DNA of 64,000 bases from Enhydrobacter sp. (GTDB lineage Bacteria > Pseudomonadota > Alphaproteobacteria > Reyranellales > Reyranellaceae): positions 5,203,001 through 5,267,000 of the forward strand of contig NZ_CP126889.1 of the NCBI RefSeq assembly GCF_030246845.1, read 5' to 3'. The notes under the pieces are model-generated. The model was not told the DNA's origin and ran no database searches. It saw nothing but the letters and a program-made list of their open reading frames with translations. Within the stretch, counting starts at the first letter, position 1, and the number at the start of each line of letters is the position of its first letter. Positions 8,342-16,578 of this stretch are shown here, in pieces. The translations under genes were made by a program, and so were the position numbers.

Positions 8342-8839
8342 CTAGTCGCGGCGGTAGCTGGTGTCGCGCACCGCCTTGGCCACCCCGTTGCGGTCGTAGA
8401 CGATCACCACCCGATCGCCCATCTGCACGTCGCCGTCGTCCGGCTGGGCGATCGTCACGCGCGAGCCGTCGTCCTTGCGCACCGTGACCTCGATGCCGCG
8501 GCGATAACCGCTGTTCTGGTCGACCGCCGTGCCGGCGATGCCGCCCGCGACCGCGCCCAGGAGGCCACCGACGACGGCGCCGCCGACCGAGTTGGTGGTG
8601 GCGGCGCCGATGGCCGCGCCGCCTGCGGCACCCAGGCCGCCGCCGACCATGGTGCCGTTGTTGAGGCCGGACCGGCCGCGCAACGGCACCTCGCGGATCG
8701 AGACGACCCGGCCGGTCTCGCCGCGATAGCCGCCGGCGCTCTGGACGACGCCGGGTTGCACGCCCTGGCTCTCACAGGCTCCGAGCATCGTCGCGAGCGC
8801 CAACGGCAGAAGCAAACCGAGAAGCCACTTCGCAGACAT
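8342..8839 (-). CDS. Glycine-zipper 2TM lipoprotein (SlyB-like)
   Basis: Probable outer-membrane lipoprotein of 165 residues. A signal peptide ends in the lipobox LGAC at about residue 22. The middle (about residues 60-105) is a glycine/alanine-rich zipper (GGGLGAAGGAAIGAATTNS, then GGLLGAVAGGIAG) of the Rick_17kDa/SlyB type. The C-terminal domain ends VAKAVRDTSYRRD. GAGGATAGAGCG precedes the ATG. Its close paralogue is immediately upstream on the same strand, 42 bases away. SlyB-like proteins stabilise the outer membrane under stress. No direct role in Fe-S assembly is implied. Confidence 0.9.
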   Translation of the reverse strand: MSAKWLLGLLLPLALATMLGACESQGVQPGVVQSAGGYRGETGRVVSIREVPLRGRSGLNNGTMVGGGLGAAGGAAIGAATTNSVGGAVVGGLLGAVAGGIAGTAVDQNSGYRRGIEVTVRKDDGSRVTIAQPDDGDVQMGDRVVIVYDRNGVAKAVRDTSYRRD

Positions 8840-8881
8840 CGCTCTATCCTCTTTCGATTTGGGGCACAGGACGCCCCAAAT

Positions 8882-9535
8882 CTAGTCGGTGTTACGCGAA
8901 GTGTCGCGCACGACTTTCGGCACCCCGTCGCGGCCCTGGACGATCTGCACCCGATCGCCGAGCTGGATATCGCCATCGTCACGCTGCGCGACCGTGACCT
9001 TCTGGCCGTCGTCCCTCTGCACCGTCACCTCGATTCCCTGGCCGCCATAGGCGCCGCCGCCGTGATGGCTGTCGAAGATCGTGCCCACGATCGCGCCGCC
9101 GATGGCGCCGAGCAGGCCGCCCACGATGCCGCTGCCCAGCGTATGGCCGGTGACCGCCCCGATCGTCGCGCCGCCCGCGCCGCCCAGCAGACCACCGAGC
9201 ATGGCACCGTTGCCCGACCGTCCTCCCGAGCCGCGAAGACCGACCTCGTTGATCGACACGACGCGGCCCCTCTCGCCGATCGCGGCCGCCTGCGGCTGCG
9301 AGCCGGCATATGTCGGCCCCGACATCGGCCCGCCGGTCGCCGACGCGTTCTGAACATAGCCCTGGTTGGAGCCATAGCCGGGATTGGGCACGTAGGTCTG
9401 GCTTGCGCCGGGATAGCCCGGCGACGGGCCGGATCGGCTGACAATGCCGGGCTGGACGCCGTTGGATGCGCACGCCGCAAGGCCTGCTGCCATCACGAGT
9501 GGCAGCGCCGATCTCAGCAAGCTGTTGCCCCTCAT
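8882..9535 (-). CDS. Glycine-zipper 2TM lipoprotein, paralogue of its downstream neighbour
   Basis: Lipoprotein of 217 residues starting at ATG 9535 behind GGAGGGG. A GTG at 9553 is possible but covers the ribosome site. The lipobox is LAAC near residue 22. It shares with the next gene the GVQPG(I/V)V start of the mature protein, RVVSI-EV-LRG, the glycine zipper (GGLLGGAGGATIGAVTGH) and the end VPKVVRDTS. It differs by an extra Gly/Pro/Tyr/Asn-rich linker of about 50 residues (PGYGSNQGY, PNPGYG) that looks flexible. The pair is a tandem duplication. Confidence 0.88.
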   Translation of the reverse strand: MRGNSLLRSALPLVMAAGLAACASNGVQPGIVSRSGPSPGYPGASQTYVPNPGYGSNQGYVQNASATGGPMSGPTYAGSQPQAAAIGERGRVVSINEVGLRGSGGRSGNGAMLGGLLGGAGGATIGAVTGHTLGSGIVGGLLGAIGGAIVGTIFDSHHGGGAYGGQGIEVTVQRDDGQKVTVAQRDDGDIQLGDRVQIVQGRDGVPKVVRDTSRNTD

Positions 9536-9590
9536 AGTCCCCTCCAGCACCACTGTACGGAAGGAATTGAGACCGATTTGGGGCAGTCCG

Positions 9591-9797
9591 TCAGCCTCTC
9601 TCTTCGATCCAGGCGGCCTGGATCGCTTCGAGGATCTTCTCGTTGGAGCGCCCCGCGTCGTCGTCGAAGTCCGGCAATTCCATCACCCAGCGGTGCAAAT
9701 CGGTGAATCGCAGATTGACATTGTCGGCGTCGGGATGGCGTTCCTCAAGCTCTATCGCGATATCTTGAACGTCGGTCCAGCGCAGCTTCCGGGCCAT
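9591..9797 (-). CDS. iscX: Fe-S cluster assembly protein IscX
   Basis: Small acidic protein of 68 residues. It binds IscS and iron and modulates cluster assembly with frataxin (CyaY). LRWTDVQDIAIELEERHPD and the following FTDLHRWV are the family core. It is the last gene of the ISC operon, 9 bases after fdx, the canonical place. Confidence 0.95.
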   Translation of the reverse strand: MARKLRWTDVQDIAIELEERHPDADNVNLRFTDLHRWVMELPDFDDDAGRSNEKILEAIQAAWIEERG

Positions 9798-9806
9798 TGC
9801 CTCCCC

Positions 9807-10142
9807 CTACTTGTCGACCATCATGTTGCGGGTCGCCGCGGGCAGTTTCACGACCAGCCCGTCGAGCGCTTCGCTCATGCGGATCTGGCAGCCGAGGCGC
9901 GACGTATGGGTCAGCCCGAAAGCGAGGTCCAGCATGTCCTCCTCGTCCTCGCTCGCCGGCGAAAGCTTGGCGAACCATTGCGGTTCGACGACGACATGAC
10001 ACGTCGAGCAGGCGAGCGAGCCTTCGCAGGCCCCCTCGATATCGACACCGTTGCGATGGGCGATCTCGAGCACCGACAGGCCGATCGGGGCATCCACCTC
10101 CTTGCGCGTCCCGTCCTTCAGAATGAACGTCATCTTCGGCAT
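9807..10142 (-). CDS. fdx: [2Fe-2S] ferredoxin of the ISC system
   Basis: Adrenodoxin-type ferredoxin of 111 residues that supplies electrons for cluster assembly. Cluster ligands are in CEGSLACSTC (C-x5-C-x2-C) and the distal LGCQIRM. Its ATG lies 13 bases after the hscA stop. The ferredoxin-NADP reductase at 5.9 kb could be its reductase (inference). Confidence 0.96.
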   Translation of the reverse strand: MPKMTFILKDGTRKEVDAPIGLSVLEIAHRNGVDIEGACEGSLACSTCHVVVEPQWFAKLSPASEDEEDMLDLAFGLTHTSRLGCQIRMSEALDGLVVKLPAATRNMMVDK

Positions 10143-10155
10143 CGAAACGACCTCG

Positions 10156-12051
10156 TCACTCTCCGACCCGGCGTTCCAGGTCGCTCATCGACAGCCCCGA
10201 CAGCGCCTCGCGGATGCCGCGATCCATGCGCCGTTCGGCGAACGGCTTGGCAAGCGCCTCGAGAGCCTCCGCCGCGGCATTGATCTCCTCGCGATCCTCC
10301 CCGGCCATCGCCGTCTCGAGGCGGCGGCGCGCCTCGTCGAGCACACCGCGCTCCTCGTCCGAGAGCAGATTGCCATCCCTGGCGAGCGCGCCTTCGAGCG
10401 CCAGCAGGTTCCGCCGGGCTTCGATCCGCGCCTCCGTCAGCAGACGCTGCGTCATGTCCTCCTCGGCATGCTCGAGGCTGTCGTAGAGCATGTCGGCCAT
10501 GTCCTCGTGGCTGAGGCCGTAGGACGGCTTCACCTCGATGCGCTGCGCCACGCCCGTGGTGCGCTCCTGCGCCGACACGGTGAGCAGACCGTCGGCATCG
10601 ACGGCGAAGGTCACGCGGATGCGCGCAGCGCCCGCGGTCATGGGCGGGATGCCGATCAGCTCGAAGCGGGCGAGGCTGCGGCAATCGGCGACCATCTCGC
10701 GCTCGCCCTGCACGACATGGATCGCCATCGCCGTCTGGCCGTCCTGATAGGTGGTGAACTCCTGCGCGAGCTGCACCGGGATCGGCGTGTTGCGCGGCAC
10801 GACCTTCTCGACGAGCCCGCCCATCGTCTCCAGCCCCAGCGAGAGCGGCGTGACGTCGAGCAGCAGCGTATCGGAGCCGCCGGTCAGCGCCTCGGCCTGC
10901 AGGGCCGCGCCCAGCGCCACGACCTCGTCGGGATCGATGTCGACGAGCGGCGGCTTGCCGGTCATCTCGGCAACGCGGCGGCGCACCAGCGGCACCCTCG
11001 TCGAGCCGCCGACCAGCACGACGCCGTGGATCTCGCCGGCCGCCATCGCGGCATCGGCCAGCACGTGCCGCGCGATCTCGATGGTGCGGCGGACAAGGCC
11101 GTCGATCATGGCGTCGAACTCGGCGCGGGTGATCGCATGGAAGGATGGCACGCCGCCCAGTTCCAGGCGCCCCGAGGTCCTGTCGCGCTCGGACAACTGC
11201 TCCTTCATCTGCCGCGCGAGCGCGAGCGCCGTCTTCACCGCGCCCTCGTCGATCTGCTCGGCGATGCCGTCGCGCTTGCGCTCGGCCAGCATGCGCTCGG
11301 CCAGCGCGCGATCGAAATCGTCGCCGCCCAGCGCCGTGTCGCCGCCGGTCGCGAGGACCTGGAACACGCCCTTCTCCAGCCGCAGCAGCGAGAAGTCGAA
11401 AGTGCCCCCGCCGAGGTCGTAGACCGCGTAGAGCCCCTCCGATCCCTTGTCGAGACCGTAGGCCAGGGCCGCCGCGGTGGGCTCGTTGACCAGCCGGAGC
11501 ACCTCGAGCCCGGCGACGCGCGCGGCGTCGCGCGTGGCCGTGCGCGCGGCATCGTCGAAGTAAGCCGGCACGGTGATGACCGCGCGCTCCACGGGCTTGT
11601 CGAGCGCCGCCTCGGCGCGTTGACGCAAAGCCTTCAGGATCTCGGCCGAGATCTCGACCGGCGAACGGGGCTTGCCGGCGATGCGCAGCTTCACCATGTC
11701 CGTCTCGCCGCTGCCCGGCTCGATCTCGTAGGGCAGCACGCCGGCCACCGCGTGGAGATCGGCCGCACCTCGTCCCATGAGGCGCTTCACCGATGCCACC
11801 ACATTACGGGGCTCCTGCGCCATCAGCACGCGCGCCCGATCGCCCACCACGACGCCGCCCGACTGCGGGTAGCCCACCACCGACGGCACCAGCGACCGGC
11901 CCGTCTCGTCGTGCAGGGCGGCGGGCTTGCCGTCGCGTGCGATCGCCACCACGGAATTGGTCGTGCCGAGATCGATGCCGACCGCCAGCGTGCCCTCGCC
12001 GGCATGTGGCAGGGGCGTCTCGCCCGGTTCGTGGATCTCAAGCAGGGTCAT
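10156..12051 (-). CDS. hscA: Fe-S cluster chaperone HscA (Hsp70 family)
   Basis: Specialised Hsp70 of 631 residues that binds the LPPVK motif of IscU and drives cluster transfer with HscB. The ATPase motifs GIDLGTTNSVVA, YDLGGGTFDFSLL and VLVGGSTRVP are intact, and the substrate-binding domain begins near TPLSLGLETMGG. The length is close to E. coli HscA and shorter than DnaK. The start overlaps the hscB stop by 4 bases (ATGA), which implies translational coupling. Confidence 0.97.
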   Translation of the reverse strand: MTLLEIHEPGETPLPHAGEGTLAVGIDLGTTNSVVAIARDGKPAALHDETGRSLVPSVVGYPQSGGVVVGDRARVLMAQEPRNVVASVKRLMGRGAADLHAVAGVLPYEIEPGSGETDMVKLRIAGKPRSPVEISAEILKALRQRAEAALDKPVERAVITVPAYFDDAARTATRDAARVAGLEVLRLVNEPTAAALAYGLDKGSEGLYAVYDLGGGTFDFSLLRLEKGVFQVLATGGDTALGGDDFDRALAERMLAERKRDGIAEQIDEGAVKTALALARQMKEQLSERDRTSGRLELGGVPSFHAITRAEFDAMIDGLVRRTIEIARHVLADAAMAAGEIHGVVLVGGSTRVPLVRRRVAEMTGKPPLVDIDPDEVVALGAALQAEALTGGSDTLLLDVTPLSLGLETMGGLVEKVVPRNTPIPVQLAQEFTTYQDGQTAMAIHVVQGEREMVADCRSLARFELIGIPPMTAGAARIRVTFAVDADGLLTVSAQERTTGVAQRIEVKPSYGLSHEDMADMLYDSLEHAEEDMTQRLLTEARIEARRNLLALEGALARDGNLLSDEERGVLDEARRRLETAMAGEDREEINAAAEALEALAKPFAERRMDRGIREALSGLSMSDLERRVGE

Positions 12052-12560
12052 GCCTTCGCTCGTTCGAGATTGGTCCGTCGCGCCCGCGCTTCCTCGGCGA
12101 ACTTGTCGAGATAGCGCAGGCGAAGGAGCGCTTTTCTGAGAGCGCCCCTGTCGTCCCGCGAGAACAAACCGGAGAGGGCCGACAGCGCATTCGCCATGTC
12201 GCCGCGCGCCTTCCCGGCCAACGCCTCGACGGCCTCGATCGTGTCCGCCTCCTGCAACGCCTCGCGCGCCTCCATGGCCTCCATGAGAAGCTCGGGATCG
12301 TCGATGGTCTTGCCGTCACCCGGGAGCTCGACCCCCTTGAGGCCCGCGAGATAGATCGCGCGGCTCAGCGGGTCCTTCAGCGTGCGGTAGGCGTCGTTCA
12401 GCGCCGCCGCCTCGGCGGATGCCCGCGCCTTCTCCTCAGGCGGTCTGGCGACGAAGCGGTCGGGATGCCACTGGCGCTGTCGGGCGAAGTAGGCCTTGTC
12501 GAGCTCGGCGGCCTCCAAATCGAGCGCCGCCGGCATTCCCAGCCGCGCGAAATGATCCAT
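12048..12560 (-). CDS. hscB: Fe-S co-chaperone HscB (J-domain)
   Basis: J-protein of 170 residues that delivers IscU to HscA and stimulates its ATPase. The J-domain lies at about residues 1-75 with the essential HPD in RQWHPDRF. The C-terminal three-helix domain (about residues 90-165, EAREALQEAD, LRYLDKF) binds IscU. It lies 20 bases after iscA and overlaps hscA by 4 bases. The N-terminal zinc-binding extension of eukaryotic HSC20 is absent, as in most bacteria. Confidence 0.95.
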   Translation of the reverse strand: MDHFARLGMPAALDLEAAELDKAYFARQRQWHPDRFVARPPEEKARASAEAAALNDAYRTLKDPLSRAIYLAGLKGVELPGDGKTIDDPELLMEAMEAREALQEADTIEAVEALAGKARGDMANALSALSGLFSRDDRGALRKALLRLRYLDKFAEEARARRTNLERAKA

Positions 12561-12580
12561 GATCCCGACGCTTCGGTCTG

Positions 12581-12976
12581 TCAGACGTGAAAGGACTCAC
12601 CGCAGCCGCAGCGCCCCTTCTCGTTCGGATTCCTGAACACGAAGCCCGACTTCAGCTTCTCTTCCGTATAGTCCATCTCGGTGCCGATCACGAACAGCGA
12701 GGCCTTGGGATCGATCAGGAGCTTGATCCCCGCCGTGTCGACCACCTCGTCCATCGGCTCCTGCTTGTCGGCGAATTCCAGCGTGTAGGAGAGACCGGAG
12801 CACCCCTTGCTGCGCACACCGATGCGGATGCCGGCGGTCGGCTTGCCGCGGCCTTCGATCAGCGCCTTCACCCGCTCGGCCGCAGCCGGCGTCACCGTCA
12901 TCACCTGCGGGCGCGGACGGCGCGGCCTCGGCGCTACGGCAGGCTTGGGGGCATCCGTGACGATCGGCGTGCTCAT
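12581..12976 (-). CDS. iscA: A-type Fe-S carrier IscA
   Basis: A-type carrier of 131 residues for [2Fe-2S]/[4Fe-4S] intermediates. The three conserved cysteines are Cys59 (SKGCSG) and Cys123/Cys125 (GRCGCGESF). About 25 residues precede the usual start (VMTVTPAAAERV) and form a proline/arginine-rich leader, so an internal start is conceivable. The ATG at 12976 gives the longer form. It lies between iscU and hscB in the canonical order. Confidence 0.96.
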   Translation of the reverse strand: MSTPIVTDAPKPAVAPRPRRPRPQVMTVTPAAAERVKALIEGRGKPTAGIRIGVRSKGCSGLSYTLEFADKQEPMDEVVDTAGIKLLIDPKASLFVIGTEMDYTEEKLKSGFVFRNPNEKGRCGCGESFHV

Positions 12977-13012
12977 GAACTCTGCTCCGAACTCGATATC
13001 ATCACCTGGCCG

Positions 13013-13444
13013 TTACTTGGCGGCGACGGTCACCGTCTCGTCCTGCGTCGCAGGCTCCGCCTTCTTCGCGGTCTTGGCGCGATAGTCGGCGATGGCGGCC
13101 TTGATCGCATCCTCGGCCAGGACCGAGCAGTGAATCTTCACCGGCGGCAGCGCCAGGTGCTTGGCGATGTCGGTGTTCTTGATCGTCTCGGCCTCGTCGA
13201 TCGTCTTGCCCTTCACCCATTCGGTGACGAGCGAGGAGGAGGCGATCGCCGAGCCGCAGCCGAACGTCTTGAACTTGGCATCCTCGATCAGGCCGTCGGC
13301 GCCGACCCTGATCTGCAGCTTCATCACGTCGCCGCAGGCCGGGGCACCCACCAGACCGGTGCCGACATCCTCGGAATTCTTGTCGAGCGACCCGATGTTG
13401 CGCGGGTTCTCGTAGTGATCGATCAGCTTCTCGCTGTAGGCCAT
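13013..13444 (-). CDS. iscU: Fe-S cluster scaffold IscU
   Basis: Scaffold of 143 residues on which IscS, ferredoxin and frataxin build [2Fe-2S] clusters. The ligands Cys37 (ACGD, with Asp39), Cys63 (FGCGSA) and Cys106 (IHCSVLA) are present, as is the HscA-binding LPPVK at residues 99-103. The C-terminal tail after about residue 128 is longer than in E. coli and variable in sequence. GAGGAGAAT precedes the ATG. It lies 30 bases after iscS. Confidence 0.98.
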   Translation of the reverse strand: MAYSEKLIDHYENPRNIGSLDKNSEDVGTGLVGAPACGDVMKLQIRVGADGLIEDAKFKTFGCGSAIASSSLVTEWVKGKTIDEAETIKNTDIAKHLALPPVKIHCSVLAEDAIKAAIADYRAKTAKKAEPATQDETVTVAAK

Positions 13445-13474
13445 GACATTCTCCTCAGAGCTCTTCCGGCGACG

Positions 13475-14713
13475 CTAGTGCGCCGCCCATTCGATGGACT
13501 TCAGGTCGATGCCCTCCTGGGCCATTTCCCAGAGCGGGCTCATCTGCCGCAACTTGGTGACGTGGCGCACCAGCTCGTCGACCGCCGTGTCCACTTCCTG
13601 CTCGGTCGTGAACCGGCCGAGGCCGATGCGCAGCGACGTATGCGCCAGTTCCTCGTCGACGCCGAGCGCGCGCAGCACGTAGCTCGGCTCCAGCGAGGCC
13701 GACGTGCAGGCCGATCCGGACGAGACCGACAGCCCCTTGATTCCCATCATCAGCGACTCGCCCTCGACATAGGCGAAGCTGATGTTGAGATTGCCCGGAA
13801 TGCGCTGGTCGAGGTCGCCGTTCACGTAGATTTCCGGCAGCCTGGCCTGCAGCCCTTTCAGCATGCGGTCGCGCAGCTTCGTGAGCCGCCTGGCCTCGGC
13901 GTCCATCTCCTTCATGCAGATCTCGGCGGCCTCGCCGAGACCCACGCACAGCGGCGTCGGCAGCGTGCCGGAGCGGAAGCCGCGCTCCTGGCCGCCGCCG
14001 TTGATCAGGGCGACCAGCCGCACGCGCGGCCTGCGACGGACATAGAGCGCACCGATGCCCTTGGGTCCGTAGATCTTGTGGCCCGAGATGCTCATCAGGT
14101 CGATGTTCATGGCGTTGACGTCGAGCGGGATCTTGCCCGCCGCCTGCGCGGCATCGGTATGGAAGAACGCGCCCTTCTCGCGGCAGATCTTGCCGATCTC
14201 GGCCAGCGGCTGGATGACGCCGATCTCGTTGTTCACGGCCATCACCGACACGACGACCGTCTTGTCGGTCACCGCCGCGCGAAGCGTCTCGAGATCGACC
14301 AGGCCGTTCTTCCGCACCGGCAGATAGGTGACCGCGAAGCCCTGCTGCTCGAGATGGCGGCAGGTGTCGAGCACGCATTTGTGCTCCGTCACCGTGGTCA
14401 CGATATGGTTGCGCCGATCCTTGTAGAACTCGGCAACGCCCTTGATCGCGAGGTTGTTCGATTCGGTGGCGCCCGAGGTGTAGATGATCTCCTTCTCGTC
14501 GGCGCCGATCAGCTTCGCGACCTGCGCCCGCGCCTTCTCGACGGCCTCCTCGGCCTCCCAGCCGTAGGCATGGCTGCGCGAATGGGCATTGCCGAACTTG
14601 TAGGTGAAGTACGGCATCATGGCTTCGAGGACGCGCGGATCGAGCGGCGTGGTGGCCTGATAGTCGAGGTAGATCGGCTGATCGTTGCGCCGGATCTGTG
14701 CGAAAGCGTTCAT
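13475..14713 (-). CDS. iscS: Cysteine desulfurase IscS
   Basis: PLP enzyme of 412 residues that converts cysteine to alanine with a persulfide on Cys336 (SSGSACTSAS). The PLP lysine is Lys213 (SISGHKIYGPKG). The long active-site loop around the cysteine marks group I (IscS/NifS) desulfurases. It supplies sulfur to IscU and probably to MnmA. It lies 18 bases after a second, shorter desulfurase gene. Confidence 0.97.
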   Translation of the reverse strand: MNAFAQIRRNDQPIYLDYQATTPLDPRVLEAMMPYFTYKFGNAHSRSHAYGWEAEEAVEKARAQVAKLIGADEKEIIYTSGATESNNLAIKGVAEFYKDRRNHIVTTVTEHKCVLDTCRHLEQQGFAVTYLPVRKNGLVDLETLRAAVTDKTVVVSVMAVNNEIGVIQPLAEIGKICREKGAFFHTDAAQAAGKIPLDVNAMNIDLMSISGHKIYGPKGIGALYVRRRPRVRLVALINGGGQERGFRSGTLPTPLCVGLGEAAEICMKEMDAEARRLTKLRDRMLKGLQARLPEIYVNGDLDQRIPGNLNISFAYVEGESLMMGIKGLSVSSGSACTSASLEPSYVLRALGVDEELAHTSLRIGLGRFTTEQEVDTAVDELVRHVTKLRQMSPLWEMAQEGIDLKSIEWAAH

Positions 14714-14731
14714 GCTAACCCCTTGAAATCC

Positions 14732-15853
14732 CTACGCAGCCTGGGCCCGGGAGATATCCGAGTGCGCTACTCGGACATATAGGTCCCGCCAGGCGGCGAT
14801 CAAGCGTTCGATATCCCCGGGAGTCGTATTCCAGCCGAGGCTGATGCGGATGGCGGTGGCCGCCTCGGCTGCAGGCACGCCCATGGCCTCCAGCACGGCC
14901 GACCGTCCGACCTTGCCGGAAGAGCAGGCCGCGCCTGCCGAGACGCAGATGCCCGCCAGATCCAGCGCCATGACCTGGGTCTCGGCCTTCACACCCGGCA
15001 TGGACAGGCAGCTTGTATTGCCGACCCGCGGCGCATCCGCACCGTACACAGCGGCACCCGGCGCGATCCGCCCGATCTCGGCTTCCAGCCGATCCCGCAG
15101 CCCGGTCACGTCCAGTCCGGAAAGTGCCGCTTCGGCAGCCGCTCCAAAACCGGCGATCCCCGCCACATTCTCCGTGCCGGCGCGCCGATAGCGCTCCTGC
15201 CCGCCGCCCCGCCGGTCCGGCTGCAGGGGCGCGCCGTCGCGCACGATCAGCGCGCCCACGCCTGCGGGCCCGCCGAGCTTGTGCGCCGAAAGGCTGAGAT
15301 AGTCGACGCCCAGCCCGTGGAAATCGACCGCTGCCTTGCCCGCGCCCTGGACCGCGTCGCAGTGCACGAGAGCGCCGGCCGACCGGGCGAGACGCACGAC
15401 CTCGGCGATCGGCTGCAGCACGCCCGTCTCGTTGTTGGCGAACATCACCGAGACGAGCGCCGGCGAAGCGGTCCCGCCGAGCAGGCGCTCGAGAAGTGCC
15501 AGATCGACGACGCCCCGACGATCGACCGGAACGATCCCGGCATCGGGAGCAGCCTTCAGCACGCTGTCGTGCTCGACGGCGGAGACCAGGATCCGTGCCC
15601 GCCCGGCACCGGCCAGCGCCATGTTGTTCGCTTCCGTGCCGCCCGATGTGAAGACGACCTCGGACGGCAGCGCGCCGGCCAGAACCGCCACGCTGCGGCG
15701 TGCCGCCTCGATGCGGGCGCGCGCGGCGCGTCCGGCCCGATGGACCGACGACGGATTGCCGCCCAGCCGCAACGCCTCGATCATGGCGTCGAGCGCCACC
15801 GGCCGCAGCGGGCTGGTGGCGTTGTGATCGAGATATACCGACCGAGCGCTCAT
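14732..15853 (-). CDS. Second cysteine desulfurase family protein (NifS/IscS-like)
   Basis: PLP-dependent class V aminotransferase fold, 373 residues, between iscR and iscS. It keeps the PLP lysine Lys192 (SLSAHKLGGP) and a candidate active cysteine Cys310 (SAGAACSSGK), so it is probably an active desulfurase. It is clearly divergent from its neighbour IscS: shorter, with CSSGK instead of CTSAS after the cysteine. An iscR - second desulfurase - iscS order is also found in Rickettsiales and some Rhodospirillales. Its separate role is unknown. It could be a dedicated partner for another sulfur acceptor or a regulator of IscS. Confidence 0.92.
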   Translation of the reverse strand: MSARSVYLDHNATSPLRPVALDAMIEALRLGGNPSSVHRAGRAARARIEAARRSVAVLAGALPSEVVFTSGGTEANNMALAGAGRARILVSAVEHDSVLKAAPDAGIVPVDRRGVVDLALLERLLGGTASPALVSVMFANNETGVLQPIAEVVRLARSAGALVHCDAVQGAGKAAVDFHGLGVDYLSLSAHKLGGPAGVGALIVRDGAPLQPDRRGGGQERYRRAGTENVAGIAGFGAAAEAALSGLDVTGLRDRLEAEIGRIAPGAAVYGADAPRVGNTSCLSMPGVKAETQVMALDLAGICVSAGAACSSGKVGRSAVLEAMGVPAAEAATAIRISLGWNTTPGDIERLIAAWRDLYVRVAHSDISRAQAA

Positions 15854-15860
15854 CGGAAAA

Positions 15861-16334
15861 TCAGCCGGCCGCCGCCATCGAATCGTTGTTGGCGGGCGGC
15901 GGCGCCTCGGCCAGGCGCGGCGTGATCCTCCGCTCGAGCACGTCCGACAGCGTGACCGAGGCCAGGAACATGTGAATCTGATTGCCCAGCTCCTCCCACA
16001 GATCGTGGGTCAGGCACTTGCTGCGGTCGGTCCGGCATCCCGGCGCGCCCATTTCCGTGCAGCGCGTCGCCGAGATCGGCTCGTCGACCGCAAGGATGAT
16101 CTCCGACACCCGGGTCTCGCTGGAGGCCCGCGCCAGGCGATAGCCGCCGCCCGGCCCGCGCACGCTCTTCACCAGCTCGGCGCGCCGCAGGCGGGCAAAA
16201 AGCTGCTCGAGATAGGACAGAGAAATTTCCTGTCGTGCCGCGATGTCCGACAGCGACACGGGCTTGGACTGTGCATGACGGGCCAGATCGACCATCGCCA
16301 TCACGGCATAACGACCCTTGGTGCTGAGCTTCAC
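15861..16334 (-). CDS. iscR: Fe-S sensing transcriptional regulator IscR (Rrf2 family)
   Basis: Winged-helix repressor that senses cluster status through its own [2Fe-2S]. I place the start at GTG 16334, giving MKLSTKGRYAVMAM, behind an excellent GAGGAGGA. An upstream ATG at 16400 adds 22 unrelated residues. The protein has 157 residues. Cluster ligands are Cys92, Cys100 and Cys107 (RCTEMGAPGC, KCLTH), and the helix-turn-helix holds SLSYLEQLFARLR. It is the first gene of the operon, directly downstream of the operator/promoter at 16449-16494. Autorepression is inferred. Confidence 0.95.
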   Translation of the reverse strand: MKLSTKGRYAVMAMVDLARHAQSKPVSLSDIAARQEISLSYLEQLFARLRRAELVKSVRGPGGGYRLARASSETRVSEIILAVDEPISATRCTEMGAPGCRTDRSKCLTHDLWEELGNQIHMFLASVTLSDVLERRITPRLAEAPPPANNDSMAAAG

Positions 16335-16448
16335 AGCATCCTCCTCGCGCCGGACTGACCCGGCTGTCGCTTCCGAACGCCTAAAGGTCTTGAAAACCAA
16401 GGCGTTGCTACGATATTCCAGCCCCCCGAAACACAGGAGCCTCGAAAA

Positions 16449-16494
16449 ACCAACTACGTTTGTTGGGTTTAGTAAACCCGACTAGGTTGGTCAA
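16449..16494 (-). promoter_or_regulatory. Promoter of the isc operon with overlapping IscR-type operator
   Basis: On the minus strand TTGACC (16489-16494) and TAAACC (16466-16471) are spaced by 17 bases, a plausible -35/-10 pair. The spacer and -10 carry a nested dyad: a perfect inner palindrome GGGTTTA-N-TAAACCC (16465-16479) and an outer near-palindrome, ACCAACTA at 16449-16456 against TAGGTTGGT at 16483-16491. The element TTGACCAACCTAGTCGGGTT resembles predicted alphaproteobacterial IscR sites. Binding is inferred. Confidence 0.65.
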
Positions 16495-16578
16495 GTATCA
16501 AGTAATCCTGCAGAATGCTGCTGTCGGCCACCACCGGCGGCCGTAGGCGGCCAATAATGACGAAGAACCGGAGTCTCC

